A stretch of DNA of 64,000 nt from Rhizophagus prolifer. Its lineage: Eukaryota; Glomeromycota; Glomeromycetes; Glomerales; Glomeraceae. Both the position numbers and the translations under genes were made by a program. The notes under the pieces are model-generated. The model saw only the letters and a list, made by a program, of their open reading frames with translations. It was not told the origin of the DNA and searched no databases. Below are positions 1 through 8,541 of this stretch, one piece after another (position 1 is the stretch's first letter; each line of letters starts with the position of its first letter). The DNA is taken from positions 1 through 64,000 of the forward strand of contig NQWY01024849.1 in the NCBI GenBank assembly GCA_019425655.1. Direction: 5' to 3'.

Positions 1-936
1 ATCCTAGAATCTGTTTCCGGATTAGATGATATAGCTGCGGTAACAGAACAGCTCAATGAGAATATTTTCATCAGGAACGGGGTTACAAAGATCAATGCAT
101 CCTTATCCGGAGTAGATGTTGAAAACGAGGATCGATTATTCCATACATCAGATTATATGCAACAGGGCAGTTTTTCTGACCTTGAAAAGCGTTCGGACGG
201 AATTATCCTGGGATTCAAATTGGCACAGAATCTTGGCGTTGGGATGGATGACAATATTACTGTGTTGACCTCTGACGGTATCACCAGGATTTTTAAGATC
301 ATCGGAACTATTGAAACCGGATCTGCCGGTGTGGACAAAACCAGAGCGATTATTTCCATTCGTGCGGCAAGGCAGCTTTTTTCAAAGAATAGCAGCTATG
401 CAACGGATATTCTCATTAATATCAATGATTATAACAGATCCAAAGAGACCGCAAAAAAAATAGCTGCGATGACCGATTACAAAGTTGAGCCTTGGCAGGA
501 TGGCAATGCGCAACTGGATTCAGCCAATGTTCTCCGCAATATTCTTGCAGTAGCTGTTTCCTGCACAATTCTTATTGTGGCCGGTTTTGGGATCTATAAT
601 ATTATGAATATGACGGTCAATGAGAAGATCAAAGAAATAGCCATTTTGAAGGCAATGGGCTTCAACGGGGGTGATATTGTCGAGATCTTTCTTACTCAAT
701 CCGTCATTATCGGTCTTATCGGTGGATTTACAGGTCTTATTTTCGGCTATATTGTTTCCAGAATCGTGGATCATATTCCGTTCAAGATCGGTTCTTTCAC
801 AACCCTGCCGATAGACTATAGTCCGACAGATTATGTCCTGGCATTTCTGTTTGGACTTCTGATAACCGCTATTGCCGGATATCTGCCCGCAAGAAATGCC
901 TCTAAGATAGATCCTGTAGCAATTTTGAGAGGATGA
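1..936 (+). CDS. ABC transporter permease (FtsX/MacB type), 5' partial
   Basis: The frame is open from base 1, so the start lies outside the window; 311 residues remain. The N-terminal part is a periplasmic MacB-like region. The C-terminal part has three or four hydrophobic helices (about bases 535-610, 690-750 and 830-890) with the FtsX signature NEKIKEIAILKAMGF between them, and ends PARNASKIDPVAILRG, the usual end of this family. It should pair with the ATPase at 1379-2050 as an inner-membrane exporter of lipoproteins, peptides or drugs; the substrate cannot be read from sequence. Its TGA overlaps the ATG of the next small ORF. Confidence 0.93.
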   Translation: MLESVSGLDDIAAVTEQLNENIFIRNGVTKINASLSGVDVENEDRLFHTSDYMQQGSFSDLEKRSDGIILGFKLAQNLGVGMDDNITVLTSDGITRIFKIIGTIETGSAGVDKTRAIISIRAARQLFSKNSSYATDILININDYNRSKETAKKIAAMTDYKVEPWQDGNAQLDSANVLRNILAVAVSCTILIVAGFGIYNIMNMTVNEKIKEIAILKAMGFNGGDIVEIFLTQSVIIGLIGGFTGLIFGYIVSRIVDHIPFKIGSFTTLPIDYSPTDYVLAFLFGLLITAIAGYLPARNASKIDPVAILRG

Positions 937-1118
937 TGAAAAAAGACGATCATAGAAATAATGAAAACTGCGGTTTAGTTTACATCAAACTATTTGTGAT
1001 CCTATTGATGCTGATTTTCTATGCGGAACTATGCCGGGAATATTGGTCATATTATAATTACTGCAATACATATCTACAGGAAGAACCTTGTTGCTACTAT
1101 TGCTATTTTTTTTTGTAA
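933..1118 (+). CDS. Possible small membrane protein between permease and ATPase
   Basis: A 61-codon frame whose ATG overlaps the permease stop (ATGA), an arrangement typical of translational coupling. The product would have one hydrophobic segment (about residues 16-34) and a Cys/Tyr-rich tail. I do not recognise a family. The position in the operon favours a real gene, but the composition is odd and this could be decayed DNA between two genes that are often adjacent. Confidence 0.3.
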   Translation: MMKKDDHRNNENCGLVYIKLFVILLMLIFYAELCREYWSYYNYCNTYLQEEPCCYYCYFFL

Positions 1119-1128
1119 TTGATTCAAA

Positions 1129-1359
1129 ATGAAGTTTTGTCGGTTGATCAAATCAACAATAATTTTTATGGGTCCGGGAAATTTCAGGAACTTCAAAAAC
1201 AAGCCGTCTAGAAATAACAAAAGGATTAGGTATAATATTACTGGAAGTACTATTGAAGCTCTACTTATGGTCATTAAACTAGTGGTACTATTTGTTATTA
1301 TTACTATCATCGAGATGTTGGCTATTATACTTTTTTTATGGATGAAAAATCCAAAATGA
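1129..1359 (+). CDS. Possible small single-pass membrane protein
   Basis: A 76-codon ATG frame with a basic N-terminal half and one strong hydrophobic segment at about residues 46-71, ending in a short basic tail. It lies on the operon strand, 19 nt before the ABC ATPase. No family is recognised. With the preceding ORF it fills a 442-nt gap inside an ABC operon. It may be genuine or a remnant. Confidence 0.27.
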   Translation: MKFCRLIKSTIIFMGPGNFRNFKNKPSRNNKRIRYNITGSTIEALLMVIKLVVLFVIITIIEMLAIILFLWMKNPK

Positions 1360-1378
1360 CATATTAATTCTTATAATT

Positions 1379-2050
1379 ATGAAAGCATTATCAGTTGATC
1401 ACGTCAATAAATATTTTTATGAGCCGGAAAAATTCCAGGTGCTGAAGGATGTTTCTTTTGAAGTGGATAAAGGGGAATTTGTTGCGGTGGTAGGGAAATC
1501 CGGTTCGGGAAAATCGACTTTACTATATCTCCTTTCCACAATGGATACAGATTATGAAGGGCAGATTATAATCAATGATACTCTTGTAACAGGGTTGAAT
1601 CAGAATAAGCTTTCGCAATTCCGTAACGAGCATATAGGGTTTGTTTTTCAGTTCCATTACCTGTTACCAGAATTTTCTGTACTGGACAATGTGATGCTTC
1701 CGGCTCTTAAACTTAAAAAGCGTTCGAAAGACGAGATCGAACAGAAAGCACTGGACCTTCTCAATTTATTGGGCATAAAAGGACACGAACATAAAAAAGC
1801 CTCGAAGATCTCAGGTGGTCAGCAGCAGCGCGTAGCCATAGCAAGAGCATTGATCAACGATCCGGCCATCATAATGGGAGATGAACCGACAGGAAATCTG
1901 GATTCAAAGAATACCAAGATCGTTTTCGACATTTTCCGTGAGCTCGCCAAAGAAAGGGGACAGACCATTATTGCTGTTACCCATGATGATGAATTTGCTG
2001 CCAATTGTGACCGTATTATTGAAATGGCTGATGGTAAAATTATCTTATGA
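1379..2050 (+). CDS. ABC transporter ATP-binding protein (LolD/MacB-like)
   Basis: A 223-residue cytoplasmic ATPase of normal length for the LolD/MacB/FtsE group. It has Walker A GKSGSGKST (about residues 39-47), the ABC signature ISGGQQQR, Walker B IIMGDEPT followed by the D-loop GNLDSKN, and the switch His in AVTHDDEFA. It powers export through the permease encoded upstream. The downstream outer-membrane gene starts within or just after its stop, so the set is probably one operon. Confidence 0.95.
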   Translation: MKALSVDHVNKYFYEPEKFQVLKDVSFEVDKGEFVAVVGKSGSGKSTLLYLLSTMDTDYEGQIIINDTLVTGLNQNKLSQFRNEHIGFVFQFHYLLPEFSVLDNVMLPALKLKKRSKDEIEQKALDLLNLLGIKGHEHKKASKISGGQQQRVAIARALINDPAIIMGDEPTGNLDSKNTKIVFDIFRELAKERGQTIIAVTHDDEFAANCDRIIEMADGKIIL

Positions 2051-2124
2051 CACAAAAAATTTCTAAGACCTCTATGATAATGTCATGGACCGACCGTCAT
2101 ATATTACTTTATAAAAAAAGAAAA

Positions 2125-3042
2125 ATGATGAATAATAATGTGAGAGAAATTATCAATTGGCAAGTCGTTTCAATAGTATTGTTGTTAATTTTTAGCAATA
2201 AAATCTATGCGCAGGAAGGAAAACACGATTTCTTTGGATTAACGTACGGATATCAAAAAATAAACAGTGATTCTGCCAAAGGAAATATAAAAAAAATAGA
2301 TGCATTTTTAAACTTTCCGATCTACCGTTCCGAAGAAGAAATGTCGGGTGGGAGACTGCAGTTCAAGTCCAAAAATATCTCAGGTCTTGCCCCGTCAATA
2401 TCCAAAGATCTTTACAGTACAGATCTTTTTGTTTTCTGGCAGAGTAAAATAAAGGAAAAATATAAAGTCTATGTATTTGCGCAGTTGGGTGTTTATTCTG
2501 ATTTGAAAGATCTGAATGGAGAAGATTTTCGCTATTCTCTTGGAGCCAGATACACGATCCAGCATAATGACAATCTAAAGACTGGTTGGGGAATCTCCTA
2601 CAGCAGACAGTTCTTTGGACACCAGCTGAACCCATTTATATCAGTGGATTATCAGATCACGCCAAAGCTCCGATTGTCAGGTCTCCTTCCGATCCGGCCA
2701 AAGCTGACCTATTTTATTAATGAAAATCTATCCTGGACCAACGAGGTCGTTGCAAACGCAGCAAGTTACAGACTTTCTGCACAGGAAGAGAACAGCCGTT
2801 TTATCAGAATCAATAATTGGTACGGTATGAGCAGTCTGGAATACAGATTGGGCGGAAGTCATAAGTTATCGATAGGATTGGGATACGATTTCACCAATAG
2901 CATCAGGCTTTATGACGATACAACAGCCAATAACTGGAGTATCTTTACGTTTGACCTTCGGCAGAAAATACATCCTGTTCAGGAGGTCAGGTCGAAAGGT
3001 TTAAGGTTTGAGATCGGTTATAGTTTTGATTTGCAGAAATAA
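2125..3042 (+). CDS. Outer-membrane beta-barrel protein (DUF6268-like)
   Basis: A signal peptide (hydrophobic stretch, cleavage near IYAQ-EGKHD) is followed by about 280 residues of alternating beta-strand pattern rich in aromatic, Gly and Tyr residues, ending in EIGYSFDLQK as barrels do. It resembles the DUF6268 barrels of Bacteroidetes, recalled from family features. An upstream ATG at 2047 overlaps the ATPase stop, but using it would put 26 charged residues before the signal peptide, so I chose 2125 (2128 is equally possible). It may be the outer-membrane partner of the ABC exporter; that is inference. Confidence 0.8.
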   Translation: MMNNNVREIINWQVVSIVLLLIFSNKIYAQEGKHDFFGLTYGYQKINSDSAKGNIKKIDAFLNFPIYRSEEEMSGGRLQFKSKNISGLAPSISKDLYSTDLFVFWQSKIKEKYKVYVFAQLGVYSDLKDLNGEDFRYSLGARYTIQHNDNLKTGWGISYSRQFFGHQLNPFISVDYQITPKLRLSGLLPIRPKLTYFINENLSWTNEVVANAASYRLSAQEENSRFIRINNWYGMSSLEYRLGGSHKLSIGLGYDFTNSIRLYDDTTANNWSIFTFDLRQKIHPVQEVRSKGLRFEIGYSFDLQK

Positions 3043-3112
3043 AACTTAAGCATTTATTTGATTTAATCGAAACACAAACTACAATAAAACTAATACTTAC
3101 TGAAATGTTCAC

Positions 3113-3120
3113 TAGATTTG
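3113..3120 (+). promoter_or_regulatory. Flavobacterial -7 box upstream of sensor kinase
   Basis: TAGATTTG matches TAnnTTTG, the Bacteroidetes -7 element. It predicts a start about 34 nt before the kinase ATG. I see no clear TTG -33 element at the usual spacing. Confidence 0.5.
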
Positions 3121-3157
3121 AGTAACAAAAGAATTTAAGAGGGATTATTCCTAGAAT

Positions 3158-4123
3158 ATGAAAAAAAGAATACATATCATCTTGCCTGTGGCTTTGGCTA
3201 TTATTTTACCAGGTCTCAATTTCTTTTCTATTTCGGAAACTTCAGGTGTTCAGCCGGACAGATTTGCAGAAAAATGGTTGTACGCTTCCATTGTTCTGTA
3301 TATTCTCTGGTATATTCTACAATCTGTTTCCAATATCAAGACAAAATATAAGAATCTTATCATTACAAGCGTTGTTGCGTCTTTTGTGTTCATTGTTTAT
3401 GCGTTTTTTGCCCTATTGATATTTAAAATTCCTAGTGCTATTAAATGGGTATTTATTGTTAAATTGTTTTTTGCCTCGGTATTATTTTTTATCATCCAGT
3501 ATGCACTGAAGGCCAATCAAAATATTTCAAAGCTTCAATTGGAAAAAGAGCAGATACTGATCGAGAATTACAAAGTTCAACTTCAGGAACTTCGTACGAA
3601 AGTTGATCCCCATTTTCTGTTCAACTCATTCAATACCTTGCGAACAATGATCAGAAATAATCATCCTTCTTCTGAACAGTTTGTGATGAGCCTGTCCAAT
3701 TTTTACAGATTAACATTAACTTTGAACAAGACCTCAACGACCTCTCTTCAGGAAGAGATTGATGTTCTGAAATCCTATCTTTTTCTTATACAGACCAGAA
3801 AAGAAGGTGCGGTCAACGTTTTGATGGACATCGAGGATGACGTGTTAAAAAAGCAAATCCCCACATTAAGTCTCCAGATTCTTGCAGAGAATTGTTTCAA
3901 ACATAACAGGACTTCTTCCTCACAGCCGTTGGAAATTAAAATCTACAATGATCATGATTATATTGTTTTGAAAAATAACAGACTGCCAAAACTGACCGTT
4001 GATGGGATATCAGGATTGGGTCTTGAGAATATTGCACAACGCTATAAATTGTTAAATATTCCCGACGGGATGGTTAAGAATTCAAATGATGAGTTTTTTG
4101 AAGTAAAATTAAAACTGATATAA
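3158..4123 (+). CDS. LytS-type sensor histidine kinase
   Basis: 321 residues. Four N-terminal hydrophobic segments (roughly residues 7-20, 43-60, 68-88, 93-115) form a membrane sensor with no sizeable periplasmic domain. A short coiled coil leads to the His_kinase (PF06580) block VDPHFLFNSFNTL with the phosphoacceptor His152. The ATP-binding part has the N-box LAENCFKHN and the G-box GLGLENIAQRY. The cognate regulator gene starts 5 nt downstream. The input signal is unknown; the preceding ABC/outer-membrane operon is a plausible target. Confidence 0.93.
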   Translation: MKKRIHIILPVALAIILPGLNFFSISETSGVQPDRFAEKWLYASIVLYILWYILQSVSNIKTKYKNLIITSVVASFVFIVYAFFALLIFKIPSAIKWVFIVKLFFASVLFFIIQYALKANQNISKLQLEKEQILIENYKVQLQELRTKVDPHFLFNSFNTLRTMIRNNHPSSEQFVMSLSNFYRLTLTLNKTSTTSLQEEIDVLKSYLFLIQTRKEGAVNVLMDIEDDVLKKQIPTLSLQILAENCFKHNRTSSSQPLEIKIYNDHDYIVLKNNRLPKLTVDGISGLGLENIAQRYKLLNIPDGMVKNSNDEFFEVKLKLI

Positions 4124-4128
4124 TAATT

Positions 4129-4884
4129 ATGAATGTTTTATTGGTAGAAGATGAGAATTACACAGCCCAGATGTTACAGGATGTGATTGAAAGCGACAAA
4201 GATTTCATTGTAGTAAAGACGCTGGATTCTATTGTGGACACAGTCGCATGCCTTGCTAAATATAGCCAGAATATAGATCTGATATTTCTTGATATCCACC
4301 TTTCAGATGGGCACAGCTTTGAAATATTCCGGCATATTGATATCAGTATACCGATCATTTTTTGTACGGCTTATGATGAATATGCGCTTCAGGCAATCAA
4401 AAACAATGGTATAGATTATATAATGAAACCATTTGAAGATCAGGAAATACTGGCCTCACTCCGAAAGTTCAAACAACTGGCCTCACGCTTTAAGAAGCAG
4501 CTAAATTTTGAAATTCCTGATGAGATTTCTAAAGTTTCAGCCTATCAGGGAAGTTTTCTAGCACAGCAGAAAGATAAGACGATTGTAGTTTTTGCAGAAA
4601 ATATTGCGATGTTTGCCATAGAGCAGGACGTAGTCTATCTCTATACATTCGACAGGAAGAGATATCCTGTTTTTAAAAATCTGGAGTACATTGAGAGCGT
4701 TAGTGATCCCCGAATTTTTTTCAGGATCAACCGGCAAATGTTGATTAACAGAAATGCCGTCATTACCATTCAGCCTTATTTTAATAGGAAAGTGATCTTA
4801 GAACTTAAAGTTAATCCCGAGGAAAAAGCAATTGTAAGCCGCCTTAAGGTATCTTTATTCAAAGAATGGCTTGAGCGGAAATAG
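4129..4884 (+). CDS. LytTR-family response regulator
   Basis: 251 residues. The receiver domain (1-120) has the acidic pair ED near residue 7, phospho-acceptor Asp55 in FLDIHLSDG and the conserved Lys in IMKPFED. The C-terminal LytTR DNA-binding domain (about 150-250) has the typical FFRINRQMLINRNAV segment. It forms a pair with the kinase just upstream. The gene is followed by about 600 nt with no other gene on this strand. Confidence 0.94.
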   Translation: MNVLLVEDENYTAQMLQDVIESDKDFIVVKTLDSIVDTVACLAKYSQNIDLIFLDIHLSDGHSFEIFRHIDISIPIIFCTAYDEYALQAIKNNGIDYIMKPFEDQEILASLRKFKQLASRFKKQLNFEIPDEISKVSAYQGSFLAQQKDKTIVVFAENIAMFAIEQDVVYLYTFDRKRYPVFKNLEYIESVSDPRIFFRINRQMLINRNAVITIQPYFNRKVILELKVNPEEKAIVSRLKVSLFKEWLERK

Positions 4885-5060
4885 ATACACTTTATACAGG
4901 GAAATTTTAGTCAAATGATTATAACTAATTTTGAGGCTTTAGCCTGCCAGAGTATATTTTAAATATTAATCGAATTAGAGATTGACAGGGCAAATTATTT
5001 TGATTATCCAGGCCTATTTTTATAATACTGACCATGTCACTTATATCATTGCCTTTTCAA

Positions 5061-5444
5061 TTAGTTACAGAAAGAAATTCGTGGATTGGTACTGTCTCCA
5101 CATTTGAACTGATATTTGCCTTGCGGATATTTCGGTGTGGGATAATCGGTGACTTCAAGAGCAGCCATCGACTGTTCGTTATAAGAAGGCACGGTAAACT
5201 GAGCTGCGGAAACATTACCTAAAGCCAAATTTTTGGCATTGCTGTTTCCGTTGAAACTGTAATCCATCATGGCATCCAAAAGACGGTACACACCGTAATA
5301 GTCCAATGGATCAAAAGCTTTTCTGGAACTTGGCATTGCGTGATCGGTTACATAATTATATCCGCTAATCGTGGATGATTTAATATAAACGAAATCTTTT
5401 TCAGCGTTAGAAATATTGATATTTTTAAAGATATCAATTGCCAT
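5061..5444 (-). pseudogene. Truncated copy of the hydrolase lipoprotein at 8542-9621
   Basis: 127 codons matching the last 127 residues of the hydrolase 3 kb away (start of homology at its Met233), with roughly 88% nucleotide identity by eye. The alignment begins abruptly at the ATG of MAIDIFKN; upstream bases do not match. Signal peptide, nucleophile elbow and catalytic Ser are absent, while the DHAM His region and the CGDSTNPRIS tail remain. This is most simply a 5'-truncated duplication and is unlikely to be active. Confidence 0.85.
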
Positions 5445-5488
5445 TAGCTAGGCATTGCCTTTAAATGTAATATGTAATCCACATCAAT

Positions 5489-5845
5489 TTAAAGATTGAT
5501 TGATCGCTCTATGTGTTTATATCCCCATTTCCTCATCTCTTTGATAATTGGATAAATGGTTTCTCCATAATCGGTTAAATAATATTCCACTCTTGGAGGA
5601 ACCTCTCCAAATGATTTTCGTGTAAGAATTCCGTCTTTTACTAATTCTTCTAATTGCCGAGCCAGCATTCTTTCACTGATTGTGGGAAGAGTTCGCTTTA
5701 ATTCTCCGAACCTGTTTCTGCCTTTTTTTATGAGAACAATTAAGGTTGTTTTGCATTTACCTTTTATTATTTGTAAAAATACATCGGATGGACATTTATT
5801 TTCTGTTTCTCCGATTTCGTCTATTTCAATTTTTTGCAATTCCAT
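5489..5845 (-). CDS. HxlR-family transcriptional regulator
   Basis: 118 residues, normal for HxlR/MarR-like winged-helix regulators. The family pattern is visible: an N-terminal Cys (CPSDVFLQIIKGK), helix-turn-helix with RFGELKRTLPTISERMLARQLEEL, and the wing PPRVEYYLTDYGETI. It is transcribed divergently from the oxidoreductase at 5955, the usual arrangement in which HxlR controls a quinone- or electrophile-responsive reductase, with Cys18 a possible sensor. The shared 109-nt gap holds inverted TGTAA/TTACA half-sites. Confidence 0.93.
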   Translation of the reverse strand: MELQKIEIDEIGETENKCPSDVFLQIIKGKCKTTLIVLIKKGRNRFGELKRTLPTISERMLARQLEELVKDGILTRKSFGEVPPRVEYYLTDYGETIYPIIKEMRKWGYKHIERSINL

Positions 5846-5902
5846 ATATTTTTTCTTCTGATAGTCAGTAAAACTGTACTTTATTTCAGTAGCTGAATTG
5901 AA

Positions 5903-5928
5903 TGTAAGTACTTGTTTTACAATGTAAA
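5903..5928. promoter_or_regulatory. Candidate HxlR operator in divergent promoter region
   Basis: Three half-sites are visible: TGTAA at 5903-5907, TTACA at 5917-5921 and TGTAA at 5923-5927. The last two form the 13-bp palindrome TTTACAATGTAAA (5916-5928). They lie between the divergent HxlR and reductase genes, where the dimeric repressor should bind. Function is inferred from position and symmetry. Confidence 0.5.
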
Positions 5929-5954
5929 GTTAAATAAATTTACTCAAAAAAGTA

Positions 5955-6950
5955 ATGGATAATAGGTTTAAAGCATTAGTTATAAATGAAAGTACAATTG
6001 GGTTTACAAAAGAAATTAAGGAAAAAAACTTGTCAGAGCTTCCTAAAAGTGACCTTTTGATAAAAGTGAGTTATTCATCGATTAACTTTAAAGACGCATT
6101 GTCAGCTTCAGGTAATAAAGGAGTAACTCGTAAGTTTCCGCATATTCCGGGTATTGATGCTGTGGGAACTGTTGCTGAATCTAATTCAAAAAAATTTCCA
6201 ATTGGAAGTAAGGTTTTGGTTACAGGTTTTGATTTAGGGATGAACACCTGGGGTGGATTTGGTGAATATATCAGTATTCCCGAAAAATGGGCAGTTCATT
6301 TACCTGCCGGGCTAACAGAGAAAGAGGCAATGAGTTATGGAACAGCAGGTTTGACTGCAGGATTATCCGTTTGTCAAATATTGCAGTCGAGCACTGTTAA
6401 TTCAGAAAATGGAAAAATTGTTGTGAGCGGAGCTACTGGAGGAGTTGGAAGTATTGCGGTGTCTATCTTGGCGAAAATAGGTTTTGACGTACTTGCAGTT
6501 TCAGGAAAAAAAGAAAATGAGTATTTACTCAACTCTTTAGGAGCGAAAGAAGTGATCAACAGAAATGATTTCATTGAAATGTATGATAGCAAACCACTTG
6601 CTAAACCTACATTTGTTGCGGGAATTGATACCGTTGGCGGAGCGATTCTTTCGGGGATACTAAAATCTACTCAGTATGGAGGTATTGTTACTTGTTGTGG
6701 AATGACAGGATCTACAGAAGTGAATATGTCTATATTTCCATTTATTTTAAGAGGGGTTCATTTGGCAGGAATTGATTCTGTTGAAGCATCTTTATCAGTA
6801 AGAAACTTAATTTGGGGAAAATTGTCTAATGAATGGAAACTTTCAAATTTAGAAGATATTAGTACAGAAATCGGATTAGAGGACTTACCTGACAAACTAG
6901 ATGAGATTCTCACAGGAAAGGCAAAAGGAAGATACGTACTTAAACATTAA
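5955..6950 (+). CDS. YhdH/YhfP-family quinone oxidoreductase (acrylyl-CoA reductase type)
   Basis: 331 residues of the medium-chain dehydrogenase superfamily without zinc ligands. The N-terminal GroES-like part has INFKDALSASGNKGVTRKFP and GIDAVGTV, the YhdH hallmark. The Rossmann part has VSGATGGVGSIAV (about residues 158-170) and CGMTGSTEVN. It probably reduces activated double bonds or quinones with NADPH in the cytoplasm. Divergent from HxlR, so likely induced by electrophiles; the exact substrate is not known. Confidence 0.92.
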   Translation: MDNRFKALVINESTIGFTKEIKEKNLSELPKSDLLIKVSYSSINFKDALSASGNKGVTRKFPHIPGIDAVGTVAESNSKKFPIGSKVLVTGFDLGMNTWGGFGEYISIPEKWAVHLPAGLTEKEAMSYGTAGLTAGLSVCQILQSSTVNSENGKIVVSGATGGVGSIAVSILAKIGFDVLAVSGKKENEYLLNSLGAKEVINRNDFIEMYDSKPLAKPTFVAGIDTVGGAILSGILKSTQYGGIVTCCGMTGSTEVNMSIFPFILRGVHLAGIDSVEASLSVRNLIWGKLSNEWKLSNLEDISTEIGLEDLPDKLDEILTGKAKGRYVLKH

Positions 6951-7083
6951 TGTAATTTTAAAATATTTTTACAAAAGTCCAAATATTCATTAGAGTAATA
7001 TTGCAGATGCTGTGTCTTTTGATAATCCTGAAAGTGGCAGTATTAATTTATACAACACAGTCTGTATTATTTTCAGATTTATT

Positions 7084-8379
7084 TTAGATCGTAAAAAACA
7101 TTGCAATTGACGCTGCAGCCATAAACATAAAAGTTGCCCATAACAGGCTTTTTGAAAGCCACCTGCTTTTGAATTCCCCCATAATGCGTTCGCTTGCAGA
7201 TATCCGGATAATCAGAAACAAGAGAGGTACAGCAGCTACGCCATTGAGAACAGCTGTGTAAACAAGAGCCTTCACAGGATTAATCCCAATAAAATTCATG
7301 CACAGACCAATAAGTGTAGAAATAATAATAACCATATAAAATCCTTTTGCTCTTGCAAATTTCAGGTTTAAACTGGCATTCCAGTTGAGAGCTTCGGAAA
7401 CCGCATATGATGCCGATCCTGAAAGAACGGGTACGGCAAGTAATCCCAACCCAATGATTCCTGTAGCAAATATGATTTTTGATATCAACCCCGAATTTGG
7501 AAATGATTGCACCAGGGGTTCTAAAGCTTTTGCTGCATCGGCCGCAGTATTAATATCTGTTATATGAGCGCTATGCAGAACCGTTCCTCCAACCAATATA
7601 ATACACCATGTTGTAAATTCAGAGATGACCATTCCTATACTATTATCTTTTCTCATTGCATGAATATGGCGCCATCCGATATTGGGCTTTCCGTCTCGGA
7701 TAAGGCCTCTTTCATTTTCTTCTTCCACTTCCTGGGAAGCCTGCCAAAAGAACATATAAGGTGTAATAGTTGTTCCAAAAACTCCCGTGATTATGAACAG
7801 AAAATTGAAGGAAAATTCAAAATGAGGAACAATAGATGCTTTTAGTATTTCTTTCCATGGCTGGTCAATAATAAAAGCTGTAAGTGGGTAGGCAAGAAGT
7901 GATAATGCTAACCATTTAAGAACTTTTGAATATACCCGATAACTGGTGAAGACTTCTAATGTAAGTATACTAACCGTAAAAAATAGCATTAGTATAACAA
8001 TATCGGCAGGAATAATTAATTGTGCGGCGGCTGCCATTGCTCCAATATCCGCTCCGATATTGATCGTATTGGCAATGACAACCAATCCGACAGAGCTATA
8101 GAGTATTTTTTTGCTGTAATGCTCTTTGATAACTCCGGTTAACCCTTTACCGGTAACCATTCCTATTCTTGCACAGGCCTCCTGCACAGCAGTCATAAAT
8201 GGTAACATGTAGAGGGCTGTCCATAATTGACCATAGCCAAACTGAGCTCCTGTCTGAGAATAGGTAGCAATGCCTGAAGGATCATCATCCGCAGCTCCCG
8301 TTGTCAGGCCTGGACCTAAAAGACCAAAGAATTTTTTGATTTTTTTTGTTTGATTTTCAACCTGATGTTTGACAGACAT
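7084..8379 (-). CDS. Nramp-related divalent metal transporter
   Basis: 431 residues with about 11 transmembrane segments in the inner membrane. Helix 1 carries GAADDDPSGIATYSQ (DPSG at residues 33-36) where Mn/Fe Nramps have DPGN. Helix 6 carries TPYMFFWQAS (TPY at 206-208) where they have the Met-containing MPH motif. Loss of the Met ligand and the altered helix-1 motif resemble the Nramp-related magnesium transporters, so the cargo may be Mg2+ rather than Mn2+/Fe2+. The family assignment is firm; the substrate is inferred. Confidence 0.92.
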   Translation of the reverse strand: MSVKHQVENQTKKIKKFFGLLGPGLTTGAADDDPSGIATYSQTGAQFGYGQLWTALYMLPFMTAVQEACARIGMVTGKGLTGVIKEHYSKKILYSSVGLVVIANTINIGADIGAMAAAAQLIIPADIVILMLFFTVSILTLEVFTSYRVYSKVLKWLALSLLAYPLTAFIIDQPWKEILKASIVPHFEFSFNFLFIITGVFGTTITPYMFFWQASQEVEEENERGLIRDGKPNIGWRHIHAMRKDNSIGMVISEFTTWCIILVGGTVLHSAHITDINTAADAAKALEPLVQSFPNSGLISKIIFATGIIGLGLLAVPVLSGSASYAVSEALNWNASLNLKFARAKGFYMVIIISTLIGLCMNFIGINPVKALVYTAVLNGVAAVPLLFLIIRISASERIMGEFKSRWLSKSLLWATFMFMAAASIAMFFTI

Positions 8380-8458
8380 TGTTAATGGTTTTTGAATACA
8401 ATATACTATTAATTGATCATATTTTTCGATCCGCTAAATAAATAGTCTTCCATCATTA

Positions 8459-8493
8459 AAAAAGACCTTCCACATAGCGGGGAAAGTCTTTTT
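8459..8493 (-). terminator. Rho-independent terminator after the hydrolase operon
   Basis: AAAAAGAC pairs with GTCTTTTT, extended inward by CTTCC against GGGGAAA with one mismatch, around a short loop. Read on the minus strand it ends in a T-run, 49 nt past the hydrolase stop and before the transporter start. Confidence 0.8.
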
Positions 8494-8541
8494 ATTTATT
8501 ATTTTGAATGTGTTTTTATTCAAGAGAGACTGTTGTTCATA

